64,000 nucleotides of DNA, from contig JAFEMH010002092.1 of the NCBI GenBank assembly GCA_022495995.1, forward strand, positions 27,501-91,500, given 5' to 3'. The notes beneath the pieces are model-generated. The model ran no database searches, had not been told where the DNA came from, and saw only the letters and a program-made list of their open reading frames with translations. Shown here piece after piece: positions 23,301 to 36,235 of the stretch; the stretch's first letter is position 1, and every line of letters starts with the position of its first letter. Source of the DNA: Adenophora triphylla var. japonica. Lineage: Eukaryota > Streptophyta > Magnoliopsida > Asterales > Campanulaceae. A program made the position numbers and the translations under genes.

Positions 23301-23364
23301 AACAATTACTGATGGTACAACTATTGTTTGTGATAGTCAACAATGCTCTATTGTCAAAACCTAG
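20328..23364 (+). CDS. SOK: SOSEKI (DUF966) polarity protein, four exons, 445 aa
   Basis: The exons are 20328-20541, 20652-20721, 20807-21706 and 23211-23364. All junctions are GT-AG and the frames join cleanly to a TAG stop. Residues about 28-123 form the DIX-like polymerisation domain of SOSEKI proteins (KVWIEPP, VVYYLSRNGQLEHPHFIEVP, YLR-DVINRL, GMAGLYSWSCKRSYKSGFVWHDL, YVLKGSEL). Later come an acidic Glu run (about 219-233), the family motif LMQLITCGSVSF (about 301) and SGSLIETKK...LKRSSSYNADR (to 395). In Arabidopsis these proteins sit at cell edges and mark polarity. The length fits the family. I cannot say which SOK paralogue this is. Intron 3 is 1.5 kb and carries a small MULE (22059-22248). 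Confidence 0.92.
22059..22248. mobile_element. Non-autonomous Mutator-like element 4 (190 bp) in SOSEKI intron 3
   Basis: The left end starts GAGTTGGTTTTGGGAG and runs into the perfect 20-bp palindrome GGGAGAAACT/AGTTTCTCCC. The right end in reverse complement reads CAGAAAATTTTGGGG, then a matching AAACTAGTTT palindrome. The two ends align over about 45 bp. The 9-bp TSD TTTTGAGAG is perfect at 22050-22058 and 22249-22257. This is the shortest member of the GAGTTGG family and has no microrepeat interior. It lies wholly within the intron, away from splice sites. Confidence 0.85.
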
Positions 23365-24186
23365 AAATTAGTAATACATGTTCCCCCCCCCCCTCCTCCC
23401 TTCCTTATAACCATACTATAGTCTATAGATAGTTCATGTAGGCAAAGAGAAAAATATCGCAATCTGTCTGTGTACCTATTAGGTAGCCATAGAAAGACTC
23501 CTCCTAGGTTGTACTAATTAATTTATTTCTAATTATATAACTAATTAATTATATAGGAGAGATGGAAAATGTCAAGCACTAGATGGTATGTTTACGTGGT
23601 TTTCAAGATCAATTTTGTTTTGTTTTCCGTTGGCTTATAACTCGTTGAATGTGTAGATGTTGGACTTCACCAGTAAATAAGTGACTAAATCACATGATGA
23701 TAAGATGACGGTGGGTTAGCTTAATCAAAAGTTACATATTACTTCCTCCGTTCCAAAATATTCGTCCCATTTGACTTTTTTATTGAACTTTAACCACAAA
23801 TTTATGAGAAATTAATCATGTTCATGAAATTCTAAAAATTGTTGTTAATATTATTAACGGTGAATCAATAGGAATTTTTAGAATTTCATGAACATAATTA
23901 AATGTAGCAATATTAAAATTTTATTGAAAAAACCTTGTTGTTCTTATGTTCCTACCTAACTTGAATCAGATTAGTCGAAATACAATACCGTGTTCGAATT
24001 TGGATACCGGTGAACAGATAATGATATGATGGTTCTGATTAAAATTAAACGAGAAGATGTTGGACTTCTTCGGTCTCCTTAGGTGTTTTTTACTTTAATT
24101 AACCTATAGTTATACCACAGAAGGATCCTATGAGCAATAAACCTTTGCATTTCTAGGTCTGGAGCTAGCTGAAGACCTATAAGGTT
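23365..24186. other. SOSEKI 3' flank
   Basis: Downstream of the stop codon lies a C-rich tract (23383-23400) and AT-rich sequence without coding signal. A single Stowaway-like end (CTTCCTCCGTTCC) is at about 23745. An inverted repeat spans about 23818-23897, with arms CATGAAATTCTAAAAATT and complement, probably the hairpin core of an old MITE. No clear polyadenylation signal can be chosen. Confidence 0.45.
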
Positions 24187-24195
24187 AAGTTAGAA

Positions 24196-25013
24196 GAGCT
24201 GGTCTCCTGTGAGACGGGTATGATCCGTCTCATGGGTGAGACGGGTCGACTCATGACCCATGGGCCATGACCCGCCACGTGGCAGCCTTTTATAGGCCAA
24301 TTTTTTTTTTATTTTATTTTTTTTTTTTTTAAAATTTTTTTTTTTTTTCTGAGAAAAAGTAATAGTTACCATCTCTTAAAGTAATAGTTTGTATACATTA
24401 AAGTAATAGTTTGTATACATTAAAGTAATACATATATACAGAAAAGTAATAGTGTTTTTCCCTAAGTTTTCTATGTATTACTTTAAGTAATAGTTTTTCC
24501 CTAACTCATGTATATGAATGTAATAGTTTATACAAGTAAATGTAACACTTTGATAGATGAAATTGTAACATATTTCTATAGATAATGTAATACTTTTACA
24601 TGAAAACATATATACCTATACATATGTGTTACAATTATGTACAAATACTATTGTATATAAATAACACGTTTGTTACATTTTAGTTATAATAAGTATTACT
24701 TTTGCCAAACGAAGAAAACATAGGAAAAAACATTATTACTTTTCTGTATATATGTATTACTTTAATGTATACAAACTATTACTTTAATGTATACAAACTA
24801 TTACTTTAACGTATACAAACTATTACTTTATGTTGGTGAAGGATTGGGCTTAAGGCAAATGTGGGCTGGGCGACCGCCCATTCCAAGGCGACCGCCCATA
24901 TGCAAGAAGCTTGGGCGGAGGCGCGGGTTGGCTTTGTTGGGCGGGTGATGGGTCAGGATCCGACCCGTCTCATGGGTGAGACGGGTTTTCATGTTCTCAC
25001 CCAAGTTTTTGTC
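24196..25013. mobile_element. Non-autonomous Mutator-like element 3 (818 bp, microrepeat-filled)
   Basis: The left end starts GAGCTGGTCTCCTGTGAG and the right end in reverse complement starts GACAAAAACTTGGGTGAG. Both ends hold the subterminal hairpin CCGTCTCA-loop-TGAGACGG. The TSD AAGTTAGAA is perfect at 24187-24195 and 25014-25022. The interior from about 24350 to 24840 is an array of ~20-bp units keyed on GTAATAG, GTAACA and their complements, such as AAAGTAATAGTTTGTATACA. It is direct on the left and inverted on the right. A GC-rich patch lies at 24850-24960. The right TSD abuts the first Helitron 5' terminus at 25023. Confidence 0.88.
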
Positions 25014-25022
25014 AAGTTAGAA

Positions 25023-28000
25023 TCTACTATAAATAATAGTAAAATTTTTCAAGCTCCTATAAAACTCCAAGTGACACAATATCATTGACCTATCTTTTCA
25101 TCATCCACCAATCACAATCATCCATTTGAAATTAAATTAGTAACTTTTAAAATTTCTAGGAGTTGATTTTATACAATAAATTAGTTAAAAATGAAAATGA
25201 ATTGAATCACAAATAATTGTCTTACAAAAAGAGCAAAATCAAAATGGAAAAAACTTTAATTATTAAGAAAGAAAAAAATCAAATGTGCAAAAGAAAATCA
25301 ATATCAATATAAAAACATACGAAAAAATAAAATGCAAAAAGAAATTGAAAATTAAAATTCTAATAATTAAAAAGTGAAAGAAACATTCACAAACATAAAA
25401 GAAATAAAAAAAGCAAGAAATAAAATAAAAAAGACGAAAATTTATAAAATAAAAGTTAAAATTAAAATTAAAATCAAAATCAAAATAATAAACACAAACA
25501 TAAATATAACACAAATCATAATCAAAATAAGCCAAAAAAGATTATAAAGAAGTCACTCACAAGTCCGAAAAAAAAGAGTTTGTGAATCTACTATATATAA
25601 TAGCAAAAGTTTTTCAAGCTCATAGAAAACTCCAAGTGGCACAATATCATTGGCCAATCTTTCCATCATCCACCAATCACAATCATCCATTTGAAATTCA
25701 ATTAGTAACTTTTAAAATTTATAGGGGTTGATTTTATACAATAAATTAGTTAAAAATGAAAATGAATTGAAGCAGCAAAATGAAAAAAACTTTAATAATT
25801 AAGAAAGAAAAAAATCTAATGCACAAAAGAAAATCAATATCAATATAAAAACATACGAAAAATTAAAATGCAAATAAAAAACGAAAATTAAAATTCTAAT
25901 AATTAAAAAGTGAAAGAAACATTCACAAACATAAAAGAAATAGAAAAAAGCAAGAAATAAAATCAAAATAAAGACAAAAATTTATAAAATAAAAGTTAAA
26001 ATCAAAATCAAAATCAAAATCAAAATCAAAATCAAAATCAAAATCAAAATCAAAATCAAAATCAAAATCAAAACCAAAATCAAAATAATAAACACAAACA
26101 TAAATATAAAAAACAAATCCGAATCAAAATAAGCCAAAAGATATTATAAAGAAGTCACTCACAAATTCGAAAAAAAAGGAGTTTGTGAATCTACTATATA
26201 TAATAGCAAAAGTTTTTCAAGCTCCTAGAAAACTCCAAGTGGCACAATATCATTGACCAATCTTTCCATCATCCACCAATCACAATCATCCATTTGAAAT
26301 TCAATTAGTAACTTTTAAAATTTATAGGGGTTGATTTTATACAATAAATTAGTTAAAATGAAAATGGATTGAAGCATAAATAATTGTCTTACAAAAAGAG
26401 CAAAAGCAAAATGATAAAAACTTTAATAATTAAGAAAGAAAAAAATCTAATGCACAAAAGAAAATCAATATCAATATAAAAACATACGAAAAAATAAAAT
26501 GCAAGTAAAAAACAAAAATTAAAATTCTAATAATTAAAAAGTGAAAGAAACATTCAAAAACATAAAAGAAATAGAAAAAAGCAAGAAATAAAATCAAAAT
26601 AAAGACGAAAATTTATAAAATAAAAGTTAAAATTAAAATTAAAATCAAAATCAAAATCAAAATCAAAATCAAAATCAAAATCAAAATAAAAATCAAAATC
26701 AAAATCAAAATCAAAATCAAAATCAAAATCAAAATCAAAATCAAAATCAAAATCAAAATCAAAATCAAAATCAAAATCAAAATCAAAATCAAAATCAAAA
26801 TCAAAATAATAAACACAAACAAAAATATAAAAAACAAATCCTAATCAAAATAAGTCAAAGTGATTATAAAGAAGTCACACACAAATCTGATAAAAAAGAG
26901 TTTGTGAATCTCCTATATATAATAGAAAAAAAATTTCAAGCTCCTAGAAAACTCCAAGTGGCACAATATCATTGGTCAATCTTTCCATCATCCACCAATC
27001 ACAATCATCCATTTGAAATTTAATTAGTAACTTTTAAAATTTATAGGGGTTGATTTTATACAATAAATTAGTTAAAAATGAAGATGGATTGAAGCACAAA
27101 TAATTGTCTTACAAAAAGAGCAAAAGCAAAATGACAAAAACTTTAATAATTAAGAAGAAAAAAATCTAATGCACAAAAGAAAATCAATATCAATATAAAA
27201 ACATATGAAAAATTAAAATGCAAATAAAAAACGAAAATTAAAATTCTTATAATTAAAAAGTGAAAGAAACATTCACAAACATAAAAGAAATAGAAAAAAG
27301 CAAGAAATAAAATCAAAATAAAGACGAAAATTTATAAAATAAAAGTTAAAATTAAAATTAAAATCAAAATCAAAATCAAAATCAAAATCAAAATCAAAAT
27401 CAAAATCAAAATCAAAATCAAAATCAAAATCAAAATCAAAATCAAAATCAAAATCAAAATCAAAATCAAAAATAATAAACACAAATATAAATATAAAAAT
27501 CAAATCCTAATCAAATTAAGCCAAAAGAGATTATAAAGAAGTCACTCACAAATCTGAAAAAAAAAAAAATAGAGTTTGTGAATCTACTATATATAATTGC
27601 AAAAGTTTTTCAAGCTCTTAGAAAACTCCAAGTGGCACAATATCAATGACCAATCTTTCCATCATCCACCAATCACAATCATCCATTTGAAATTCAATTA
27701 TTAACTTTTTAAATTTATAGGGGTTGATTTTATACAATAAATTAGTTAAAAATGAAAATGGATTGAAGCACAAATAATTGTCTTATAAAAAGAGCAAAAG
27801 CAAAATGAAAAAAACTTCAATAATTAAGAAAGAAAAAAATCTAATGCACAAAAGAAAATCAATATCAATATAAAAACATACGAAAAGATAAAATGCAAAT
27901 AAAAAATGAAAATTAAAATTCTAATAATTAAAAAGTGAAAGAAACATTCACAAACATAAAAGAAATAGAAAAAAGCAAGAAATAAAATCAAAATAAAGAC

Positions 28001-31000
28001 AAAAATTTATAAAATAAAAGTTAAAATTAAAATTAAAATTAAAATTAAAATCAAAATCAAAATCAAAATCAAAATCAAAATCAAAATCATAATAATAAAC
28101 ACAAACATAAATATAAAAAACAAATCCTAATCAAAATAAGCCAAAGAGATTATAAAGAAGTCATACACAAATCTGCAAAAAAAAAAAAAAAAGGAGTTTG
28201 TGAATCTCCTATATATAATAGCAAAAGTTTTTCAAGCTCCTAGAAAACTCCAAGTGGCACAATATCATTGATCAATCTTTCCATCATCCACCAATCACAA
28301 TCATCCATTTGAAATTCAATTAGTAACTTTAAAAATTTATAGGGGTTGATTTTATACAATAAATTAGTTCAAATGAAAATGAATTGAAGCACAAATAATT
28401 GTCTTACAAAAAGAGCAAAAGCAAAATGAAAAAAAAACTTTAATAATTAAGAAAGAAAAAAATCTAATGCACAAAAGAAAATCAATATCAATATAAAAAC
28501 ATACGAAAAAATAAAATGCAAATAAAAAACGAAAATTAAAATTCTAATAATTAAAAAGTGAAAGAAACATTCACAAACATAAAAGAAATAGAAAAAAAGC
28601 GAGAAATAAAATCAAAATTAAGACAAAAATTTATAAAATAAAAGTTAAAATTAAAATTAAAATTAAAATTAAAATCAAAATCAAAATCAAAATCAAAATC
28701 AAAATCAAAATCAAAATCAAAATCAAAATCAAAATCAAAATCAAAATCAAAATCAAAATCAAAATCAAAATAATAAACACAAACATAAATATAAAAAACA
28801 AATCCTAATCAAAATAAGCCAAAAGAGATTATAAAGAAGTCACTCACAAATTCGAAAAAAAGGAGTTTGTGAATCTACTATATACAATAGCAAAAGTTTT
28901 TCAAGCTCCTAGAAAACTCCAAGTGACACAATATCATTGGCCAATCTTTTCATCATCCACCAATTACAATCATCTATTTGAAATTCAATTAGTAACTTTT
29001 AAAATTTATATGCGTTGATTTTATACAATAAATTAGTTAAAAATGAAAATTGATTGAAGCACAATTAATTGTCTTACAAAAAGAGCAAAAGCAAAATGAA
29101 AAAAACTTTAACAATTAAGAAAGAAAAAAATATAATGCACAAAAGAAAATCAATATCAATATAAAAACATACGAAAAAATAAAATGCAAATAAAAAATTA
29201 AAATTAAAATTCTAATAATTAACAAGTGAAAGAAACATTCACAAACATACAAGAAATAGAAAAAAGCAAGAAATAAAATCAAAATAAAGACGAAAATTTA
29301 TAAAATAAAAGTTAAAATTAAAATTAAAATTTAAATCAAAATCAAAATCAAAATAATAAACACAAACATAAATTTAAAAAATAAATCCTAATCAAAATAA
29401 GCCAAAAGAGATTAAAAAGAAGTCACTCACAAATTCCAAAAAAAAAGGAATTTGTGAATATACTATATATATTAACAAAAGTTTTTCAAGCTCCTAGAAA
29501 ACTCCAAGTGGCACAATATCATTGACCAATCTTTCCATCATCCACCAATCACAATCATCCATTTGAAATTCAATTAGTAACTTTTAAAATTTATATGGGT
29601 TGATTTTATACAATAATTAGTTAAAAATGAAAATGGATTGTCTTACAAAAAGAGCAAAAGCAAAATGAAAAAAAACTTTAATAATTAAGAAAAAAAATAT
29701 AATGCATAAAATAAAATCAATATCAATATAAAAACATACGAAAAAATAAAATGAAAATAAAAAATGAAAATGAAAATTCTAATAATTAAAACGTGAAAGA
29801 AACATTCACAAACATACAAGAAATAGAAAAAAGCAAGAAATAAAATCAAAATAAAGACAAAAATTTATAAAATAAAAGTTAAAATTAAAATTAAAATCAA
29901 AATAAAAATAATAAACACAAACATAAATATAAAAAACAAATTCCAATCAAAATAAGCCAAAAAAGATTATAAAGAAGTCACTCACATATTTGAAAAAAAA
30001 GGAGTTTGTGAATTTACTATATATAATAGCAAAAGTTTTTCAAGTTCCTAGAAAACTCCAAGTGGCACAATATTATTGGCCAATCTTTCCATCATCCACC
30101 AATCACAATCATCCATTTGAAATTCAATTAGTAACTTTCAAAATTTATAGGAGTTGATTTTAGACATCAAATTAGTTTAAAATGAAAATGGATTGAAGCA
30201 CAAATAATTGTCTTACAAAAAGAGCAAAAACAAAATAAAAAAAACTTTAATAATTAAGAAAGAAAAAAATCTAATGCACAAAAGAAAATCAATATCAATA
30301 TAAAAACATACGAAAAAATAAAATGCAAATAAAAAATTGAAAATTAAAATTCTAATAATTAAAAAGTGAAAGAAACATTCACAAACCTAAAAAAATTTGA
30401 AAAAAGCTAGAAATAAAATCAAAATAAAGACGAAAATTTATATAATAAAAGTTAAAATTAAAATTAAAATTAAAATTAAAATTAAAATCAAAATCAAATC
30501 AAAATAATAAACACAAACATAAATATAAAAAACAAATCCTAATCAAAATAAGTCAAAAGAGATTATAAAGAAGTCACTCACAAATCCGAAAAAAAAAAAG
30601 AGTTTGTGAATCTACTATAGATAATAGCAAAAGTTTTTCAAGCTCCTAGAAAACTCCAAGTGGCACAATATCATTGGCCAAGCTTTCCATCATCCACCAA
30701 TCACAATTATCCATTTGAAATTCAATTAGTAACTTTTAAAATTTATATGGGTTGATTTTATACAATAAATTAGTTAAAAATGAAAATGGATTGAAGCACA
30801 AATAATTGTCTTACAAAAAGAGCAAAAGCAAAATGAAAAAAAACTTTAATAATTAAGAAAGAAAAAAAATCTAATGCACAAAAGAAAATCAATGTCAATA
30901 TAAAAACATACGAAAAAATAAAATGCAAATAAAAAACGAAAATTAAAATTCTAATAATTAAAAAGTGAAAGAAACATTCACAAAATACAAGAAATAGAAA

Positions 31001-31170
31001 AAAGCAAGAAATAAAATCAAAAATTTATAAGATAAAATTTAAAATTAAAATTAAAATCAAAATCAAAATAATAAATACAAACATAAATATAAAAAACAAA
31101 TCCTAATCAAAATAAGCCAAAAGAGATTATAAATAAGTCACTCACAAATCCGAAAAAAGGAGTTTGTGAA
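25023..31170 (+). repeat. Tandem array of a Helitron 5' segment, unit about 550-720 bp
   Basis: Unit starts, marked by TCTACTATATATAATAGC or close variants, are near 25023, 25587, 26190, 26909, 27583, 28205, 28874, 29459, 30013 and 30611, with later copies at 31171, 31904 and 32464. Each unit carries the same order of blocks: CAAGCTCCTAGAAAACTCCA, CATCATCCACCAATCACAA, GATTTTATACAATAAATTAG and TGAAAGAAACATTCACAAAC. A run of AAAATC hexamers of variable length follows, then AAGAAGTCACTCACAAA before the next unit. Length variation comes mostly from the hexamer run. No unit except those near 31171 and 32464 has its own 3' hairpin. Confidence 0.9.
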
Positions 31171-31477
31171 TCTACTATATATAATAGCAAAAGTTTTTCA
31201 AGCTCCTAGAAAACTCCAAGTGACACAAAATCATTGTCATATCTTTCCATCATCCACCAATCACAATCATCCATTTGAAATTCAATTAGTAACTTTTAAA
31301 ATTTATAGGGGTATATTTTATACAATAAATTAGTTAAAAATGAAAATGGATTGAAGCACAATTTTTTTTTTATTTTACTATAAAAATATAAATTAAAAGT
31401 TCAATTAATGCTAACTATTACGTTAATTTAATTAATTTTACTATGCCCCGTCGAGTATCGACGAGGCATACTTCTAA
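31171..31477 (+). mobile_element. Minimal complete Helitron-like unit (307 bp)
   Basis: It starts TCTACTATATATAATAGC after an A and ends with an almost perfect 13-bp stem (31442-31454 with 31458-31470, core CCCGTCGA-GTA-TCGACGAGG), then CTT and CTAA at 31474-31477 followed by T. This fulfils all terminal rules of a non-autonomous Helitron in about 300 bp. A twin occupies 32464-32775. Confidence 0.7.
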
Positions 31478-31808
31478 TTTTTAATGTTTCTTTTGCTGAT
31501 TTGTGAACATTGTTCTGTTATGTATAATACTACCCCCGTCCTAAAATGAATGTCCAAAAAAATTTCAATTAGAAAGTGGCATGATAAAGCTAATTTTTGA
31601 ACTTTAAAGCGTAGCTCACCTAACTCACCCAACTAAGCCTATTTTCAGTTATATATGTGAATAAGAAAATTATACTTTTTTTTTATCTAACATCAGCAAT
31701 GGTATGATTTTGTTATCGTTATTATTTCGTTAGTATTCTGATCAATTGTATAAATTACTAATTTTCTGTATTTCTGAGTTTATCGTATAAAAAATATTTG
31801 TTTGTTTG

Positions 31809-31809
<1 letters not shown>

Positions 31810-31904
<95 letters not shown>
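31810..31904. repeat. (AT)n microsatellite
   Basis: A pure AT dinucleotide run of about 94 bp. It abuts the next Helitron 5' unit and marks the junction of the 1.3-kb duplication. Confidence 0.95.
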
Positions 31905-31906
<2 letters not shown>

Positions 31907-33114
31907 ACTATAGATAATAGCAAAAGTTTTTCAAGCTCCTAGAAAACTCCAAGTGGCACAATATCATTGGCCAAGCTTTCCATCATCCACCAATCACAAT
32001 TATCCATTTGAAATTCAATTAGTAACTTTTAAAATTTATATGGGTTGATTTTATACAATAAATTAGTTAAAAATGAAAATGGATTGAAGCACAAATAATT
32101 GTCTTACAAAAAGAGCAAAAGCAAAATGAAAAAAAACTTTAATAATTAAGAAAGAAAAAAAATCTAATGCACAAAAGAAAATCAATGTCAATATAAAAAC
32201 ATACGAAAAAATAAAATGCAAATAAAAAACGAAAATTAAAATTCTAATAATTAAAAAGTGAAAGAAACATTCACAAAATACAAGAAATAGAAAAAAGCAA
32301 GAAATAAAATCAAAAATTTATAAGATAAAATTTAAAATTAAAATTAAAATCAAAATCAAAATAATAAATACAAACATAAATATAAAAAACAAATCCTAAT
32401 CAAAATAAGCCAAAAGAGATTATAAATAAGTCACTCACAAATCCGAAAAAAGGAGTTTGTGAATCTACTATATATAATAGCAAAAGTTTTTCAAGCTCCT
32501 AGAAAACTCCAAGTGACACAAAATCATTGTCATATCTTTCCATCATCCACCAATCACAATCATCCATTTGAAATTCAATTAGTAACTTTTAAAATTTATA
32601 GGGGTATATTTTATACAATAAATTAGTTAAAAATGAAAATGGATTGAAGCACAATTTTTTTTTTTTTTATTTTACTATAAAAATATAAATTAAAAAGTTC
32701 AATTAATGCTAACTATTACGTTAATTTAATTAATTTTACTATGCCCCGTCGAGTATCGACGAGGCATACTTCTAATTTTTAATGTTTCTTTTGGTCGATT
32801 TGTGAACATTGTTCTGTTATGTATAATACTACCCCGTCCTAAAATGAATGTCCAAAAATTTCAATTAGAAAGTGGCATGATAAAGCTAATTTTTGAACTT
32901 TAAAGCGTAGCTCACCTAACTCACCCAACTAAGCCTATTTTCGCTATATATGTGAATAAGAAAATTATACTTTTTTTTTATCTAACATCAGCAATGGTAT
33001 GATTTTGTTATCGTTATTATTTCGTTAGTATTCTGATCAATTGTATAAATTACTAATTTTCTGTATTTCTGAGTTTATCGTATGAAAAATATTTGTTTGT
33101 TTTTAATATATACT

Positions 33115-33226
<112 letters not shown>

Positions 33227-33307
33227 TAAGCAAATCAATTTTGTTAGTATATAATTATACATTTATACAATTAATTATTTGACTATTTGACACAAAATAT
33301 ACTGTTA

Positions 33308-33339
<32 letters not shown>

Positions 33340-33344
33340 AGCAC

Positions 33345-33640
33345 GTTTGTCGAGGCGGTAATGTTGTTCGAAAAGAATGTTGGTAAGAAGGTGTTGATAC
33401 CGAGAATGATTATGTCACCTTCTGATACAACAAAATTCTCGGTTAGGTTTTAATGGAGACAATTCTCATACCGTTTCTTTTGCAATGACGATAAATAAAA
33501 GTCACCCGCCGCTCGCTCATGTTGGCCTTTTTCTTTCAAGACCAAGATTTAGTCATGGACAATTATATGTTGCTTTTTCTAGAGTAACTACAAGGAAAGG
33601 ACTTAAAGTGCTTATATGTAATAGTCATGAACAATGATGA
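33345..33640 (+). pseudogene. Helitron helicase (Pif1-like) C-terminal remnant
   Basis: Conceptual reading across frames gives GKKVLIPRMIMSPSDT, then a degraded RRQF block, then FAMTINKS, and finally HVGLFLSRPRFSHGQLYVAF and SRVTTRKGLKVLICNSHE before a stop. These are the last conserved motifs of Pif1-family helicases as found at the end of plant Helitron RepHel proteins. Stops and a disrupted QGQ region show it is dead. It lies directly before the terminal hairpin at 33760, as in autonomous Helitrons where the helicase end is close to the 3' terminus. Confidence 0.8.
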
Positions 33641-33835
33641 CACGACTACAAATGTCATGGTACAAAGAAGTTTTCGACAAGTTGTAATATATTACATAAA
33701 ATTATCTCATTCATTTTTTAATTATATTTACATTTAACTTTTACCTCAGTGTTTTATCCCCCGTCGAGTACCGACGGGTTACTCACTAGTTGCCTCTAAT
33801 TACAAACTAAATTATATGATAATGGTTGATAAATA

Positions 33836-34119
33836 CTCCCTCCGTCCATTTACTTGGTTCGCAGTTACTGTTCTCACGTAAATTAAGGAGAAAATATTAT
33901 ATTGAAAGTGTTGTGAGTGTGAAAATAAAATAGGAGAGAGAATGAGTGGAGGGAATAGTAAATTATAATGGTGTTGTGAGTATTAAAATAATGTAGGAGA
34001 GAGAATGAGTGGAGAGAATAGTGATTTAAGGTTTCCATTTTAGGAAAAAAACAAAGTGTGAACCATGTAAATGGACGCCCAAAATAAAAAGTGTGAACCA
34101 TGTAAATGGACGGAGGGAG
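33836..34119. mobile_element. Stowaway MITE (284 bp)
   Basis: The ends CTCCCTCCGTCCATTTAC and reverse complement are flanked by TA at 33834-33835 and 34120-34121. The interior carries two AGGAGAGAGAATGAGTGGAG-type repeats. Confidence 0.9.
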
Positions 34120-34203
34120 TATTTATTTAGGGACAAAGTATAGGTTATCTTTGAAACATCCAAATTAGAAACAATTTTGATGCCCCCTTCATTTTGTGAA
34201 ATG

Positions 34204-34488
34204 CTCCCTCCGTCCCACCGAGCTTAGGAATTTTTTATTTTGTGTGGGAATTAAGGAATACTATTATAATATTAGGAGAGAGAATGAGTGGAGGATGTGT
34301 TGTGAGTGTGAAAAATTAAATAGGAGAGAGAATGAGTGGGATGAATAGTGATGAGATTATTGTTGTGAGTATGACATGTGGGTCCCATTTAATATAAAAG
34401 TAATATAAACTTTTCATTTTGGGAATTCTTAAGATTAGTGGGACGCCCAAAATGAAAAATTTTCTTAAGATCGATGGGACGGAGGGAG
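34204..34488. mobile_element. Stowaway MITE (285 bp)
   Basis: The ends CTCCCTCCGTCCCACCGA and near reverse complement are clear. The right TA (34489-34490) is intact and the left one has mutated to TG. It shares internal AGGAGAGAGAATGAGTGG motifs with the neighbouring Stowaway, pointing to related source elements. Confidence 0.85.
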
Positions 34489-35648
34489 TATTGCTACAGC
34501 TTTCAGGATTTGGTGCTTTTAATTAGAATTAAGCGAGTCTACAATCAATCGATGAAAACAATAAATTATCATAACCTTATTTTATATCTATACTAGAATA
34601 AGCCCGTGTTTGAGGATACATTTTTTTTTTTAATTTGATTTTTTTTTTTAAAGGGCAAAATGAAAAAGGGATAAATGTATGAGAGCCAAATGGAAAATTC
34701 GACCATTAAAACTGTTTATTCAACTGTATCAAGTACAAATTCTAATTTATACTATAGATTTTTGTAAATTTTTTTTTTTTTTTAATCTCTGGCAATGCTA
34801 GCCCTATGCTTCGGAGCTACTAAGAAAATGGCCAAATGGAGCTGTCATAATATTATGCTTTCGGAAAATGTGTATTTTCGACCATACATATGAGTTTATG
34901 CTAAAATTACTTTTCAGTTTTTTATTAGTAAAAACTTTAGTAAATAATTGTTGCTGTTGGTGACTCAGATCCAATAGTCTCATTATTTAATCATACATTG
35001 ACTTGATAAATGTTGACTTTACAGTCTGGGGAATCGAATTTTTGTCCCAACATGGCAGTGTGTTGAAATGTGGGAAACTAGCCACGTCACTCTAAAAATA
35101 GAATTTTTGTTAACAATTGTCAAACCAGACTTAAATATTGAGAAAATTAAGTAGAGGAAATATGTTTAGCTGTTATATCTAAAATATTCAAAAGAAAAGC
35201 TTTATTTTTCCGACGATAACGTGTGCTTTAAAAACATACATTAAGCTTTTTAAATAAGCAACAAATGAATTAATATGTTTCCGTAAGTAAATACGTAAGT
35301 TTACATATATAAAGAAATTATTTCTGTAATTATGAAAATAAATAGATTAAAGTAAAATTAATTATGAAAATGAGTAAGCTAAAATAAATTTAATAAATGA
35401 TATGATTTCCTTATTTAAGAAATTAACATGTGTAGTTAGAAAAAGTGGAAATTAGTATTGGGTCCTTCACCCTAAATCAATCGATAAATTAGGCTAATAA
35501 AATTTCAAATTTAACGCTAATCCACTTTATAAATCAATATTCCACCATATCACTCGCCTAGTTTAATGAGTTTTTATAATTACGAAACTACCCTCGCATA
35601 AATATTTTTTTTTTCGCCTATGGCTTTGTACGCGTCACTTTTCACGCT

Positions 35649-35729
<81 letters not shown>

Positions 35730-36140
35730 GGCGATTTTGAAATCCGTTCAATTCGGTGAGTTCAATTTTGCTTAATTGTTTGATTATGATCAATTTAGAA
35801 GTCGATTGATTTGTGATTTACAATATTATTGATGATTTGATTTTGGATTTTAATTTTTTTATATGTTTGAATTTGAATTTTTGATGATTGATGAACTGAA
35901 TTGCTTTATGCTCGAGCATCGCTGATGATTCGTGAATATTATTTCAATTCGAATTGTTTATAATCTCATATTTAGATTTTGTTTATGTTTAGTAGTTTGT
36001 TTATTATGAGCATTGTAGTTAATTCACGAATTTAAATATTTTTTTATTATAATTGCAACATAATATTTGACTTATTTGTATATTTTAAGTTTACAGTTGT
36101 CTGCTAGTTGTAATAGAACATGATTCGACCTATTTTGACA
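34489..36140. other. AT-rich spacer upstream of a MULE pseudogene
   Basis: No gene is supported in this stretch. It ends in a (GA)n tract and an AT-rich leader before the MuDR-like coding remnants. Part may be the 5' end of that element, but I could not find a terminal inverted repeat. Confidence 0.4.
35650..35727. repeat. (GA)n microsatellite
   Basis: About 78 bp of pure GA repeat. Such tracts are common in plant 5' UTRs, and this one lies roughly 500 bp before the MULE coding remnants. Confidence 0.95.
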
Positions 36141-36235
36141 GTTGTATGTTAGTTCACAATTGTTTTATTGATTGTATTACTTATGTTGACAGTTATTTTA
36201 ATTTTGTTTTATTTTTTCTTATATGTTGCAGATTA

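Noticed and set aside
26613..27503. Ile/Leu- and Asp/Phe-repeat ORFs on the minus strand
   Set aside because: They are translations of AAAATC hexamer runs inside Helitron units, not genes.
34588..34640. TCTATACTAGAATAAGCCCG as a possible Helitron 5' end
   Set aside because: It follows an A and resembles some plant Helitron starts, but no matching 3' end or second copy was found.
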